Below, in pieces: positions 32,397 to 42,095 of a stretch of DNA of 64,000 nt; positions within the stretch are counted from its first letter, which is position 1; each line of letters starts with the position of its first letter. Origin of the DNA: Streptomyces sp. NBC_01381. GTDB lineage: Bacteria; Actinomycetota; Actinomycetes; Streptomycetales; Streptomycetaceae. The notes under the pieces were generated by a model, which was not told the origin of the DNA, made no database searches, and worked only from the letters and a program-made list of their open reading frames with translations. The DNA is taken from the NCBI RefSeq assembly GCF_026340305.1, contig NZ_JAPEPI010000002.1:2170001-2234000 (forward strand), written 5' to 3'. The position numbers were made by a program, and so were the translations under genes.

Positions 32397-33709
32397 TTGG
32401 TCAGCGATACGACGTTGCTGCTGGACCTGGACGGGGTGTCCGTCATCCGGGTCGAGCGGCTTGGGGACGGTACGCGCCGGGTCCATCTGGCCACGGCGGA
32501 CGCCTCGGCCAGGGCCTGCCCGGTGTGCGGGGTGTTCGCGGCCCGGGTGAAGGGGGCGGCGACCACCCGGCCGCGTGATCTCCTGTACGCAGAGCGCCGC
32601 CTGGAGTTCGTGTGGCACAAGCGACGCTGGTGGTGCCGGGAGGTGTCCTGTCCTCGGAAATCGTTCACCGAGCAGATCCCGCAGATACCGGCCGGGGCCC
32701 GGTTGACCGAGCGGTTGCGGTGTGCGGCCGGACGCCGGTCCGCGATGCCGGTTCCACCGTCGTGCAGGCCGCCCGCGACCTCAATCTGTCCTGGCCGGTG
32801 GTGATGGACGCCTTCCGCATCACCACCGCGACCGTGATCGAGACGCCGCTGCCCGAGGTTTCAGTGCTGGGCATCGACGAGACCCGGCGCGGCCGCACCC
32901 GCTGGGAGCAGGATCCCGGCACCGGGAAGTGGCAGCTGACGCGGGATCGCCGGCACACCGGGTTCGTCGACGCGCTCGGCATCGGCGGGTTGCTCGGCCA
33001 GGTCGAGGGCCGCGCCGTCGCTGACGTCCTGGCCTGGCTGTCCAGCACGCCCCTGGCCTGGCGCAACACCATCCGTCATGTCGCCATCGACATGTCGGCC
33101 ACCTACCGGGCCGCGATCCGCACCGGTCTGCCCGACGCCATCGTGGTCGTCGATCACTTTCACGTCGTCCAGCTCGCCAACAAGATGCTCTCCCTGGTGC
33201 GGCGCCGCACCACCGCCGAGCTCCGGGGCCGGCGCGGACGGGCCGCAGACCCGGAAGGGAAGGCCAGGCTCCGGCTCCTGCGCAATCGGGAAGACCTCAC
33301 CGACGAGCAGTTCGCGAAGATGTGGAACCCCCTGCTCGACGAAGGGAAGGTCGGACAGATCCTGCTGACGGCGTGGATCGCCAAGGAGAGCCTGCGCACC
33401 GTCCTTGCCCTGGCCTGCACCGGCGCCGACCGGCACCAAGTCGGCCATGCCCGCTGGAAGTTCCTGACCTGGTGCGCGGACTCCGACATCCCCGAAGTCC
33501 GCACCCTCGCTGCCACCGTCGACCGCTGGTGGCCCGAAATCGCCACGTTCTTCGACACCGGTCACAGCAACGCCAAGAGCGAGGGCATCAACCGCGTGAT
33601 CAAGCTCGTCGCCCGCAACGCGTTCGGTTTCCGCAACGCTGACAGTCAGCGTCTACGGACACGCTGTGTCACGACACGACGAGCCCGCGGACACCTCCGC
33701 ACCGCTTGA
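32397..33709 (+). pseudogene. ISL3-family transposase, one-base deletion
   Basis: The N-terminal frame starts at TTG 32397 (GGGGAG upstream) with LLLDLDGVSVIRVERLGDGT, a zinc finger (CPVCGVF and WWCREVSCPRKSFTEQ) and runs out of phase at about 32735. The other frame continues DAGSTVVQAARDLNLSWPVV, VLGIDETRRGRTRWEQDPGT (first Asp), AIDMSATYRAAI, DAIVVVDHFHVVQLANKMLS and SNAKSEGINRVIKLVARNAF (Glu), to 33709. A single missing base explains the break. The element was otherwise complete and is the probable source of the relic at 31030. Confidence 0.85.
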
Positions 33710-33821
33710 CTCGAAGACCCCGTTTCCTGCCATCATCGAACGCCAGTCGCCACATAGCCTCGGTCGACGGGCGAGTTGGAACACGCGGGGTGCGGGTGTC
33801 GTGAGGGGCGGGAGAATGAGC

Positions 33822-34047
33822 GGGTGCTGTCCCGGGTCCGGGGTCTGACTCATGACATGCCTGACCGAAGTGCCTGTGTCACGCACTGTCGGCCGTTGGC
33901 CGGGGACGGTGCGTCGTCGGTGCCGGGCTGGCGGGGCGTGTCCCGATAGGGGCCTGCCGATCATTGTGGCGTCCTCACGATTCTGACCGCCTGACGCAGC
34001 CCGGTACCGGCAACGCGACGCGCAGTCGGACCGGAAGGGGAACGGGC
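33822..34047 (+). ncRNA. Candidate IS110 bridge RNA in left end
   Basis: Same layout as 14327-14551, with GTGTCCCGATAGGGGCCTGC retained. The variable segment reads CGAAGTGCCTGTGTCACGCA here and GGAGTGTCTGAATTTCGCAG in the 14-kb copy, which is where a target loop would be expected. About 85 bases to the left are shared with 56205-56290. Confidence 0.5.
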
Positions 34048-34474
34048 ATGTCCGGATCGGCCATGCGCACATCGATCACGTCGAATACGCCGTCTGCTCC
34101 GTAGATCCGTCGTCGTCGCCCTGCGGGGGTTGTGGTGCTGGGCGTGGACACGCACCAGGATGCCCATGTGGCTGCGGTGCTCTCCTTGACGGGGACAGTC
34201 CTCGCCGCCGGCGAGTTGCCGGCCACCGCGGCGGGATACCGCGATCTGCTGAAGTGGGCCAGGAAGGCGGGCGTGCTGAGGCGGACCGGGGTGGAAGGGA
34301 CCGGCTCCTACGGGGCGTCCCTGTCGCGCTATCTGCTTGCGCAGGGTGTGGATGTGTTGGACGTGAATCAGATGGACCGGGCGGATCGCCGTCGGCGCGG
34401 CAAGTCGGATCCGCTCGATGCGCAGAATGCGGCGCGAGCGGTCTTGAGCGGGCGGGCTCGTGCCCGGGCTTAAG
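34048..34474 (+). pseudogene. IS110 transposase N-terminal domain relic
   Basis: ATG 34048 is followed by an early TAG (codon 19). After it the frame reads VLGVDTHQDAHVAAVLSLTG, VEGTGSYGASLSRYLLAQGV and ADRRRRGKSDPLDAQNAARA, then breaks into the IS256 relic at about 34475. All four acidic residues of the DEDD domain are still present, but the C-terminal half is gone. Confidence 0.8.
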
Positions 34475-34990
34475 CGAGGGCCCTGGCCGAGGTGTTCCCC
34501 GAAACCCGCGAACAGCGGTGCTGGGTTCACAAAACGGCCAATGTCCTCGACGCCGTGCCGAAGTCCGTGCAGCCGGGCGCGAAGAAGGCCATCCAGGACA
34601 TCACAGGCACCGAGGACCGCGACCACGCCGAAGCGGCGATCGAGACGTTCGCCAAGCTCTACGGCGCGAAGTTCCCCAAGGCCGTCAAAAAGATCATCGA
34701 CGACCAGGAGCAACTGCTGGCGTTCTACGACTTCCCGGCCGAGCACTGGATCCGCCTGCGGACCCACGAATCCCATCGAGTCCACGTTCTCCACCGTCCG
34801 GTTGCGGACCCGCGTCACCCGAGGCGCCGACTCCCGCACCGCCGCCCTGGCCATGGTCTTCGAGCTCGTCGAGTCCGCCCAGCAGCGGTGGCGGGCCGTG
34901 AACGCACCCCACCTCGTCGCCCTCGTCCGCGCCGGAGCCCGCTTCGAACGCGGCCAGCTCGTCGAGCGGCCCCGGGAGTGGGCGGCATGA
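34475..34990 (+). pseudogene. IS256-family transposase C-terminal relic
   Basis: ALAEVFPETREQRCWVHKTA, NVLDAVPKSVQPGAKKAIQD, FYDFPAEHWIRLRT and, after a one-base insertion near 34767, NPIESTFSTVRLRTRVTRGA, SAQQRWRAVNAPHLVALVRA. This is the C-terminal third of a Mutator-type transposase, with the N-P-I-E-S-T catalytic Glu. The stop overlaps the ATG of the GNAT gene. Confidence 0.82.
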
Positions 34991-35464
34991 CGGCCATCGG
35001 CCTGCGGCTGGCCACTGCCTCGGACAGCGAGTACTGCTTCCAACTGCACAAAGCCGCCATGGGCGCCTACGTCACGGCCATCTGGGGCTGGGACGAACAC
35101 GTTCAACGCGGCTTCCACGCCCGCGCGTTCACCCCGGACCGATGGCAGATCATCACCGCCGACGGCTCGGAAGTCGGCATGCTCCACGTCGAGCACCGGC
35201 CGACGGAGATCTACCTGGCGCGGATCGAGCTTCACCCCGACCATCAGGGACGCGGTATCGGCAGCCAGCTCATCCGCAGCCTCCTGCACCAGGCCCGTCT
35301 CGGCATGGCCCAGGACCTCACCTTGGACGTCCTCGCGGTCAATCAGCGCCCAGGCTCTCTACCGGCGACTGAGCCTGCACGAGGTCACTCGTCACAGCGA
35401 GAACGACATCAAGATCAGGATGTCCACCAAATCGCCTCAGCCTGGCCCGATCCACAGATCTTGA
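34987..35464 (+). pseudogene. GNAT acetyltransferase, frameshifted near its C-terminus
   Basis: ATG 34987 overlaps the preceding relic's TGA. It reads MTAIGLRLATASDSEYCFQL, a catalytic-domain middle with VEHRPTEIYLARIELHPDHQ and the acetyl-CoA loop GRGIGSQLIRSLLHQAR (motif Q/R-x-x-G-x-G/A), then LTLDVLAVNQR. Two bases are missing at about 35348. The restored frame continues QALYRRLSLHEVTRHSENDI and KIRMSTKSPQ to 35464, the usual end of the family. Without restoration the product has a long foreign tail. Confidence 0.75.
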
Positions 35465-35870
35465 CAATGACTCCACAATCGGCATCCCCCATGAGAGATC
35501 AAGACAAGGAGTTAATGATTTGCAGGCGTTATGCCGTGCCCCTCGGATCATCGGATCGTTGTTCTTGTGCGTAGCTGAGTGGCCCCCAACGGGCGTGAAT
35601 CGAGCCCCTGTTACCGGACCAGACGGTGAAGCGGGGAGGCCAGTGCCGTAAGCGTCGGCGGGTGCACCGAAGCGAACCTCTGGAGGTACCGCGGCTTGCC
35701 CTGGCTGGACCTGCCCGAGCGGTACGACTCCTGGGAAGGCAGGTACATCCAGTTGCGGAACTGGCCATCGACGGCAGGTGAGAACGAGTCCGAGTGCCCG
35801 GATCTCCAAGAGCGACACGCTTCCCCGCTGTATACGCCCCTTTCCAGTCTCTGACCTCGAAGAGCGTGTG
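35465..35870. other. Spacer with an IS5-type scrap
   Basis: Only the stretch 35687-35779 is recognisable, RGLPWLDLPERYDSWEGRYI then QLRNWPS, which resembles the IS5 OrfA phrase G-x-P-W-R-D-L-P-E-R-F. Nothing else is seen. The promoter of the methyltransferase should lie at the right edge. Confidence 0.45.
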
Positions 35871-36680
35871 ATGAACTCCTGGACCACGTCCACCCACCAC
35901 GGTCAGCCGCTTGCCGACTGGTATGCCCGCCGCAGCAGCACACTCCGCGGCGCTGTACGCCACCAGCTTGTGGACCGAGCGCTGATGGAACACCTTCCCG
36001 TTGCACCGCCGCAGCGTGTGCTCGATGTCGGAGGTGGCACCGGCGTGCAGGCCCGGATGCTGGCCCATCGTGGCCACCACGTCACCGTTCTCGACCCCGA
36101 CGAGAACATGCTGGCCAAAGCCCGCACCGCCTGGCTGCCACACGCCGACAACTCCCCGGGCAGTGTCAGCTTCTGCCACGGCACCGGCGAGCAGGCCCCG
36201 CAGCTGGTAGGCGCCGACTGGGACGCGGTGCTGTGCCACGGCGTCCTGATGTACCTGCAGGACCCGGCCCCCCTGCTGCACGTGCTCACGCAATGCCTGC
36301 GGCCTAAAGGTCTCATCTCCCTCCTCGCCTATCAGGCCGACGTCCTGGCCATGCAACGAGGACTCGCACGGGACTGGGACGGCGCACTCAAAGCACTGCA
36401 CAGCCCGGTGGAATACAGCAGCATCGGCACGATCAGCTTCGGCGTGGACCGCACCGAGATCCTACGGATCCTCGCCGAAGACCACATCGACCTCGTGCAG
36501 TGGTACGGAGTCCGGGTATTCACCGAACACCTCGAGGACGAACCCGTCGGCAACGACTTCGACAGAGTGCTCGAAGCAGAGTGGGAAGCCGGCCGCATCG
36601 ACCCCTACCGGCGCGTCGCCCGCCACTTCCACCTCATCGCCCGCCCCAGAACGGCCCACCACACCCATCGCCCTTCGTGA
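35871..36680 (+). CDS. SAM-dependent methyltransferase
   Basis: The 269-residue protein begins at ATG 35871; the longer frame from 35778 runs over IS5 debris. Class I motifs: motif I RVLDVGGGTGVQARMLAHRG, the acidic end of strand 2 in VTVLDPDENMLAKART, motif II around ADWDAVLCHGVLMYLQDPAP and motif III LRPKGLISLLAYQ. The N-terminus (DWYARRSSTLRGAVRHQLVD) resembles CmoA/SmtA-like enzymes that carry a long N-terminal helix. Substrate unknown. It is an isolated gene between IS-derived segments and looks intact. Confidence 0.88.
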   Translation: MNSWTTSTHHGQPLADWYARRSSTLRGAVRHQLVDRALMEHLPVAPPQRVLDVGGGTGVQARMLAHRGHHVTVLDPDENMLAKARTAWLPHADNSPGSVSFCHGTGEQAPQLVGADWDAVLCHGVLMYLQDPAPLLHVLTQCLRPKGLISLLAYQADVLAMQRGLARDWDGALKALHSPVEYSSIGTISFGVDRTEILRILAEDHIDLVQWYGVRVFTEHLEDEPVGNDFDRVLEAEWEAGRIDPYRRVARHFHLIARPRTAHHTHRPS

Positions 36681-36820
36681 TGGGGCGAGGGGAAACCGGC
36701 CAGAGCATCAGGGACCAATTCCACGGCCCCGCTCGCAGCCAGACTCTTGCTCTTGCACACGCCCCAGATCTCAGCCCCACCTGGGAAGGGACGCAACGCC
36801 AGAACTCCCGTGTCCGCTTA

Positions 36821-37705
36821 CTGGCTCTAACAAAAGCGGTTGATCATGTGGCTGTTGGCTTGTCGGATCGTTGGTCTGGTTATGGGGAACCGTCAGTCGC
36901 GGCCGTGGATCGTGTCGGACGAACTGTGGTCGCTCATCGAGCCGTTGCAGCCCGAGCCTGCCCCGAAGCTGGCCGAAGGCAGACCGCGGTTACCGGACCG
37001 GCAGACCCTGTGCGGGATCCTCTTCGTCCTGCACGCCGGCATCCAATGGGAGTACCTGCCCCAGGAGTTGGGTTTCGGGTCGGGTATGAGCTGTTGGAGA
37101 CGCCTGGCCGCCTGGAACGAAGCCGGTGTATGGGACCGTCTGCACGCGGTGCTGCTGAAGGAGTTGCGGTCGAAGGACAAGCTGGACTGGTCGAGGGCGG
37201 TGATCGACTCTTCCCGCGTCCGGGCCGCGCGACGGGGCCCAAAAGCGGGCCCAGCCCGGTCGACCGTGCACGGCCGGGCAGCAAGCGCCACCTCATCGTC
37301 GATGGGCAGGGCATCCCGCTCGCGGTCTCGCTGACCGGCGGAAACCGCAACGACATCACCCAACTGCTGCCGTTGCTCGACAAGATCCCTCCCGTCGCCG
37401 GCACTGTCGGCCGACCACGGCGGAAGCCCGACGCACTCCTGGCCGACCGCGGCTACGACCACGACAAATACCGACGACTTCTCTGGCAGCGCGGGATCCG
37501 CCCAGTGATCGCGGAGCGGGGTCAGCCGCACGGCACCGGCCTGGACATCTTCCGCTATGTCGTCGAGCGCACGATCTCCTGGCTGCACGGTTTCCGTCGT
37601 CTGCGGATCCGCTGGGAACGACGCGACGACACCCACGAAGCCTTCCTCGGCCTGGCCATCTGCCTGATCACCCACCGACACGTCCAACGCCTTTGTCAGA
37701 GACAG
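36821..37705 (+). mobile_element. IS5-family (IS427-like) element, copy C, 885 bp
   Basis: Left end CTGGCTCTAACAAAAGCG (36821) and right end CGCCTTTGTCAGAGACAG (to 37705) are imperfect inverted repeats. TA flanks both sides (36819-36820 and 37706-37707). The element differs in its ends from copies A and B and is a related but separate type. To its right the IS110 left end resumes at GCGTCCTCAC, so it inserted into or deleted part of an IS110 end. Confidence 0.8.
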
Positions 37706-37708
37706 TAG
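36840..37708 (+). CDS. IS427-like transposase of copy C, made by -1 frameshift
   Basis: OrfA (TTG 36840 or ATG 36846, to 37334): RPWIVSDELWSLIEPLQPEP, GIQWEYLPQELGFGSGMSCW and RAVIDSSRVRAARRGPKAG. OrfB in the -1 frame: GPSPVDRARPGSKRHLIVDG, LLADRGYDHDKYRRLLW, RYVVERTISWLHGFRRLRIR. The overlap contains CCCAAAAGC (about 37238), a C-CCA-AAA slippery site in the right phase. The three catalytic acids (VIDSS, ADRGYD, VVERT) are all present, so this copy may be active. Its stop TAG is completed by the TA target duplication. Confidence 0.8.
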
Positions 37709-37972
37709 GCGTCCTCACGATTCTGACCGCCCGACGCGGCCCGGTGCCGGCAACGCGACGCGCCGTCGGACCGGAAGGGGGGAACGTGGGTGTCCAGTTC
37801 GACCCTGTCCAGTACGCCGCCTGCTCCGCAGACCCGTCGTCGTCGCCCTGCAGGGGCGGTGTGCCGGGAGTGAATACGCAATCGGGCAGGAAGTGGGAAG
37901 CCGTGAGGTGGCCGGAGAGGTCTTCCACCTGGTCATACAGTTACAGCCAGGACCCCGCTCATAGGGGCTGTC
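37708..37972 (+). mobile_element. Internally deleted IS110 derivative
   Basis: GCGTCCTCACGATTCTGACC and the following left-end sequence lead to a degenerate transposase start (GTGGGTGTCCAG), about 40 codons, then a jump at about 37917 to GAGGTCTTCCACCTGGTCAT and the right terminus ACCCCGCTCATAGGGGCTGT. About 265 bp remain; its left end is cut by IS copy C. Confidence 0.72.
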
Positions 37973-37996
37973 GTGACAGATGAGAGGGTCAGGCGA

Positions 37997-38101
37997 GTGA
38001 GTGAGACACCGATGAACACCCTGCAATACCGCTTTGACGGGCCAGAAGACGCTCCTGTCCTGATCCTCGGTCCCTCACTGGGTACCACATGGCACAGGTA
38101 G
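37997..38101 (+). pseudogene. pcaD: 3-oxoadipate enol-lactonase N-terminal stub, copy 2
   Basis: GTG 37997 gives MSETPMNTLQYRFDGPEDAP, then VLILGPSLGTTWHR and a stop. It differs from copy 1 by a few bases, including the last residue (Arg for Lys). Confidence 0.75.
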
Positions 38102-38418
38102 GCAGAACCGTCTTCTGACGTCCACGTGGTCCAGTTCGGCGGCGTTCGCGCAGGTTTGGTCATGGTGGTCTTGGTGCGTCGACGCTGTTGGTGACAGCGA
38201 TGTGACAGGTGAGGTCCTCGCCGACCAGGTGCTGCTCATACAGATGCGGCGTCTTCGAGCGTATCGAGTGCTCGCCGTGAGGAGCGCTGTTGCTTGGCGA
38301 CCTGTTGCGAATTGGTCGCGAACGATCGGCCGGTGTCAGATCACGGTGCCGTAAGAGCTGGGACTGAGCATGCTCCCTGTTTCCGGGCGGGGATGCTGTG
38401 GCGGGCGGGAGGATTGGT
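38102..38418. other. Spacer of the duplicated segment, no gene seen
   Basis: Near-copy of 13995-14326. GATCGGCCGGTGTCAGATCA is shared with the 14-kb copy and, in part, with 56950-56975. Confidence 0.5.
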
Positions 38419-38644
38419 GGGTGCTGTCCCGGGTCTGGGGTCTGACTCACGACATCTCTGACCGGAGCGTCTGAATTACACAGTGTCGGCTGTTGGCCGG
38501 GGACGGTGCGTTGTCGGTGCCGGGCTGGCGGGGTGTGTCTCGATAGGGGCCTGCCGAGTGTTGTGGCGTTCTTACGTTTCTGACCGTCTGACGCGGCCCG
38601 GTACCGGCGACGCGACACGTCATCGGACCGGAAGGGGAACGGGC
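38419..38644 (+). ncRNA. Candidate IS110 bridge RNA in left end
   Basis: Same layout as 14327-14551. The loop reads GTGTCTCGATAGGGGCCTGC (one change) and still contains ATAGGGGC. The variable segment is GGAGCGTCTGAATTACACAG. The matching right terminus is GCGCATAGGGGCTGC at about 39752-39766. Confidence 0.52.
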
Positions 38645-39759
38645 ATGTCCACTTCGACCATGCCCAGTACGTTGCTCGCTCCGCAGGCCCGCCGTCGCCG
38701 TCCTGCGGGGGAGGTGGTGCTGGGTGTGGACACGCACCGGGATGCCCACGTGGGTGCTGTGCTCTCCGTGACAGGGGCCGTGCTGGCCACCGACGAGTTC
38801 CCGGCCACCGCAGCCGGGTACCGGGGTCTGCTGAAGTGGGCCAAGAAGTGGGGTGTGGTCAGGCGGGCCGGGGTGGAGGGGACCGGCTCCTACGGGGCGT
38901 CCCTGTCGCGCTATCTGCTGGCGCAGGGCGTCGACGTGTTGGACGTGAACCGGATGGACCGGGCGGATCGCCGGCGCCGCGGCAAATCGGATCCGCTGGA
39001 TGCCCAGAACGCAGCGCGAGCGGTCTTGAGCGGGCGGGCTCGCGCCCGGGCAAAGGCGGGCGACGGGCCGGTGCAGATCGCCAGGATGTACAGACTCACG
39101 AAGGTGTCGGCCGTCAAGGCTCGCACGCAGGCCATCAACAGCTCAAGGCCGTTCTCATCACTGCCGACCCGGCCCTGCGGGAAGAACTGGCAGGACTGGG
39201 CAATGCCGAACTCTTCCGTACCTGTGCGAGGTTCGTCGACCTGAGCAGTCGCGAGGAGGTCGGCGAGGAGTCGGTGCTGCAGGCCACGTGGATCACCCTG
39301 GGTCTGCTGGCTCGCCGGATCGGTCAGCTCTCCGAGCAGATCCGGGAGGTGGACGTTCGTCTCGCCCGGCTCGTGGAATGTCATGCCCCGCAGCTGCTTG
39401 AGGTGGTGGGGATCGGCCCGGACACGGCTGTCGCTCTGCTGATCGCAGCGGGGGACAACCCGGAACGGCTGGGCAGCGAGGCGTCCTTCGCCGCTCTGTG
39501 CGGGGTCAGTCCTGTCGAACGATCCTCGGGGCGCCAGCAGTTTCGTCGCCTCAACCGCGGCGGCGACCGGCAGGCCAACGCCGCGCTGCATCGGATCGTG
39601 TTCACCCGCCTGCGGGTTGATCCGCGCACCCAGGGCTACTTCGAGCGCCGGATCAAGGAGGGCAAGACCCGGCGCGAAATCGTGCGATGCCTCAAGCGCT
39701 GTGCGGCCCGGGAGGTCTTCCACCTCATCGGACAGCCACAGCCAGAACCCCGCGCATAG
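38645..39759 (+). pseudogene. IS110-family transposase, single one-base deletion
   Basis: The most complete IS110 copy: VLGVDTHRDAHVGAVLSVTG, VEGTGSYGASLSRYLLAQGV, ADRRRRGKSDPLDAQNAARA, then after the break LITADPALREELAGLGNAEL, APQLLEVVGIGPDTAVALLI, SPVERSSGRQQFRRLNRGGD and REIVRCLKRCAAREVFHLIG. One base is lost at about 39138 (ATCAACAGCTC where the 14-kb copy has ATCAATCAGCTC). Apart from this it could be a 371-residue transposase. The stop lies in the right terminus. Confidence 0.9.
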
Positions 39760-39975
39760 GGGCTGCTAGGCAGTGACGGCTGAGGCCCCCTGCCGGGCAG
39801 GTGTCTACCGAGGGGCGGAGACGTTTCGGGACGGGCCGACGGTGGACAGTGCAGCTGTGCTGTCGAATTTCGGTCAAGTTGCGGTGAACGTGTGCGGACG
39901 TAGCCGGACGTCCACGGACTGACGCGAACACAGTGAGAAATGCTGAGACTGAATGGGACTGGCTAGGTTCAATCC

Positions 39976-40512
39976 ATGATGGGTTACCTGCTCTGCTCTG
40001 CGGGCCACACTGCATCCATGACGAGCTTTCAGCAGCGGAAAGCAATAGGCGACGCGCATGAGCGGTACGTCGCCGAGCAACTCGCCGGGCGAGGGTGGGA
40101 AGTCAACTTCTGGGGCCAAGGCCAGCTGAGCCGTACGCTTCAATGCGCGCTCCGGAAGACCGACAGTTCCATTCGCTGGTTCCCGGATCTCATTGCGGCG
40201 AAGGCCAAGGACCTCGTACTGATCGACTGCAAGGGCGGTATGACCAGCAGGCGAACGGGTCGGCATGCTGTCGAACGGGCTGCGGTGCTGGCGCATTTGC
40301 AGCTTGTTGCCTGGACGCAGCTCCCGGTCTACTACGTGTTCGATGGCCTTGATGTGTGGTCGCCGTACGATGTGCTCGTCGCGGGACAGAAGGGGCCGCA
40401 CAGCATTGCGGGATCGGGCGCCCCGTACTTTCTGATCTCCGCTCGGGGAGCCCGTCGCTTCGACGACCTGTTCGGTGCGCCGGACGTCGCCCAGTTGGGT
40501 ATTGCCTCGTAG
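39976..40512 (+). CDS. PD-(D/E)XK-like nuclease, unknown system
   Basis: A 178-residue protein (ATG 39976, or 40018 at residue 15). The order is a helix with G25-x-x-x-E29 (KAIGDAHERYVAEQLAGRGW), then IRWFPDLIAAKAKDLVLIDC with D71 and D84-C-K86, then a helix and strand (QLPVYYVFDGLDVWSPYDVL). This is the arrangement of PD-(D/E)XK endonucleases and Holliday-junction-resolvase-like folds. A relic of its C-terminus occurs at 26333. No methyltransferase or toxin partner is adjacent. It may belong to the plasmid- or element-derived DNA rather than to a restriction system. Confidence 0.6.
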   Translation: MMGYLLCSAGHTASMTSFQQRKAIGDAHERYVAEQLAGRGWEVNFWGQGQLSRTLQCALRKTDSSIRWFPDLIAAKAKDLVLIDCKGGMTSRRTGRHAVERAAVLAHLQLVAWTQLPVYYVFDGLDVWSPYDVLVAGQKGPHSIAGSGAPYFLISARGARRFDDLFGAPDVAQLGIAS

Positions 40513-40659
40513 CGTTGGTAGTTACTCGCTCAGACGCCTTCACGCCGGAGAAGGCGCCAGCACAATCAACCTGGTGCACAGCCTTCCATTCTTGGCGCAT
40601 CGAAGCGGTTGTCCCTCCCCTCGTAGCGTGAAGCCTGTGACTGCCGGGGAAGTTGGGGC

Positions 40660-40737
40660 ATGGCAGAGCAGCGTCGGAAGTTCGAGCCGGAGTTCCGTGA
40701 GGGTGCGGTCCGGATCGTGATGGGGCTGGCCGCATAA
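40660..40737 (+). pseudogene. IS3-family OrfA start, truncated
   Basis: ATG 40660 reads MAEQRRKFEPEFREGAVRIV then M-G-L-A-A and a stop. This is the first 25 residues of an IS3-type OrfA (R-K-F-x-P-E-F-R-x-x-A-V). GGGG lies upstream. No OrfB is present. Confidence 0.7.
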
Positions 40738-40852
40738 GGTGACCTGGTTCGCCGATGTGTTTGTAGGCCCCGCGCTCCCGAAGCCGCCGTTCCCCGACAA
40801 GTCGCACGCTGTAGTCGGAGTGCGGACGACGCGCGGAACCTGGTCCGGCCCG

Positions 40853-41905
40853 TCACCCGATGCGCAGCGTCGCAGCGGCCTTGTAGGTGCGCAGGACCGG
40901 CGCGGTCTCGATCCGCGCGATCGCGTCCAACGCCACCTTGCGGGTCAGGTAGTGGTGCAGTTCCTCCGCGTCCTGGCACAGCGCGTGCGCGACCAGGTTC
41001 GTCGGTCCTGTCGTCGCCGCGACCACCGCCAGCTCCTGGTGTCCGGCCAGCTCGGTGGCGACCGCCTCCAGATGCGCGGGCGTGACCTGCATCCACAGCA
41101 GCGCCGACACGGTCACGCCCAGCATCGACGGTTCAATGTCCACGTCGAAGAACAGCGCGCCGCGCGCCCGCAGTTCGGTGAGCCTGCGGGCCACCGTGGA
41201 CGGCGTCGAACCGGTGACGGCGGCAAGCTCGGCGTAGCTGAGGCGGGCGTCGTCGCGCAGCGCGTCCAGCAGGAGGCGGTCGGCGTCGGTGAGCAGGTAC
41301 TCGGGGCCGCTTGGCTCGGCCTCCGTTGTGCCCGTTCCCGTGTCCGCTTCCGCTGCCGTCCCGGTGACGCCAGCCGTGCCCGTGCCCAGCCCTGTGCCGG
41401 TGGCGCTTTCGGCGCGCAGGCGTGCCTGCTGGGCGGCGTCGAGGGTGGCGACGCGTCCGCGCCACGGGGTCGGCCCGCCGAGGTAGGTGTGCAGGAGGTA
41501 GTGCGCGGACACCGCGGTGATTCCGGCGGTGCGCGGGATGTCTCGCAGCAGCAGCGCGTGTGCGTCGGGGCCTGTGGGCGTGGTGTGGATGATCGCGACG
41601 ATCTCGGTGCCGCCGGAGGTCAGCCGTACCCACGAGGTGTCGGGGCGGCGTGCGAGGGCGACCGCGATGTCGTGCGCCGTGCGCGTCGCGGCGGTCAGTC
41701 GCACGAACCACTGGTGGGTGCCGGAGCTGCGCGGCGCGGGCAGTGCGACCACGCGAAGGCCCGCTTGCGCGTACAGGCGGCGGTAGCGGCGCACCACGGT
41801 CTGGGTGGAGGAGCCGAGGATGTCGGCGACGAGCGTGAACGGCGCCCGCCCGTCCACTTGCAGGGCATGGATCAGGCCGCGGTCCAGATCGTCCAGTACG
41901 AGCAT
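40853..41905 (-). CDS. Double Lrp/AsnC-type transcription regulator
   Basis: A 350-residue protein with two full Lrp units. Unit 1: helix-turn-helix LDDLDRGLIHALQVDGRAPF with ADILGSSTQTVVRRYRRL, then a RAM-type sensor domain to about 165. A Thr/Gly/Ala linker follows (about 170-205). Unit 2: LTDADRLLLDALRDDARLSY, ELAAVTGSTPSTVARRLTEL and a second sensor domain ending TYKAAATLRIG. Such paired regulators are common in actinobacteria next to exporters. It is divergent from the exporter gene at 42096 with about 190 bases between, so it probably controls it. Start ATG 41905 or TTG 41914. Confidence 0.88.
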   Translation of the reverse strand: MLVLDDLDRGLIHALQVDGRAPFTLVADILGSSTQTVVRRYRRLYAQAGLRVVALPAPRSSGTHQWFVRLTAATRTAHDIAVALARRPDTSWVRLTSGGTEIVAIIHTTPTGPDAHALLLRDIPRTAGITAVSAHYLLHTYLGGPTPWRGRVATLDAAQQARLRAESATGTGLGTGTAGVTGTAAEADTGTGTTEAEPSGPEYLLTDADRLLLDALRDDARLSYAELAAVTGSTPSTVARRLTELRARGALFFDVDIEPSMLGVTVSALLWMQVTPAHLEAVATELAGHQELAVVAATTGPTNLVAHALCQDAEELHHYLTRKVALDAIARIETAPVLRTYKAAATLRIG

Positions 41906-42095
41906 ATCCACCAAATTAGCCGACCTCGATGGTAGTAATCACCGAATTCCGCCATGGGGATGGAACCACGCGTTTGCTGGGCGGGACGGTGGTCACCGGT
42001 CCCGGGTCGCCCGCCTGGCGGGCCGCCGTCCCGGACACACCGTGCACGACAGACCTCGCACCACAAGCCGCGCACCGCACACCCAGGGGAGACGT

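Larger units (their letters stand above)
37951..39767 (+). repeat. About 1.8-kb duplicated segment, copy 2
   Basis: Same order as 13843-15674: IS110 right end, pcaD stub, spacer, left end, transposase. The tandem repeat in the spacer is shorter here and the transposases carry different mutations. Confidence 0.75.
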
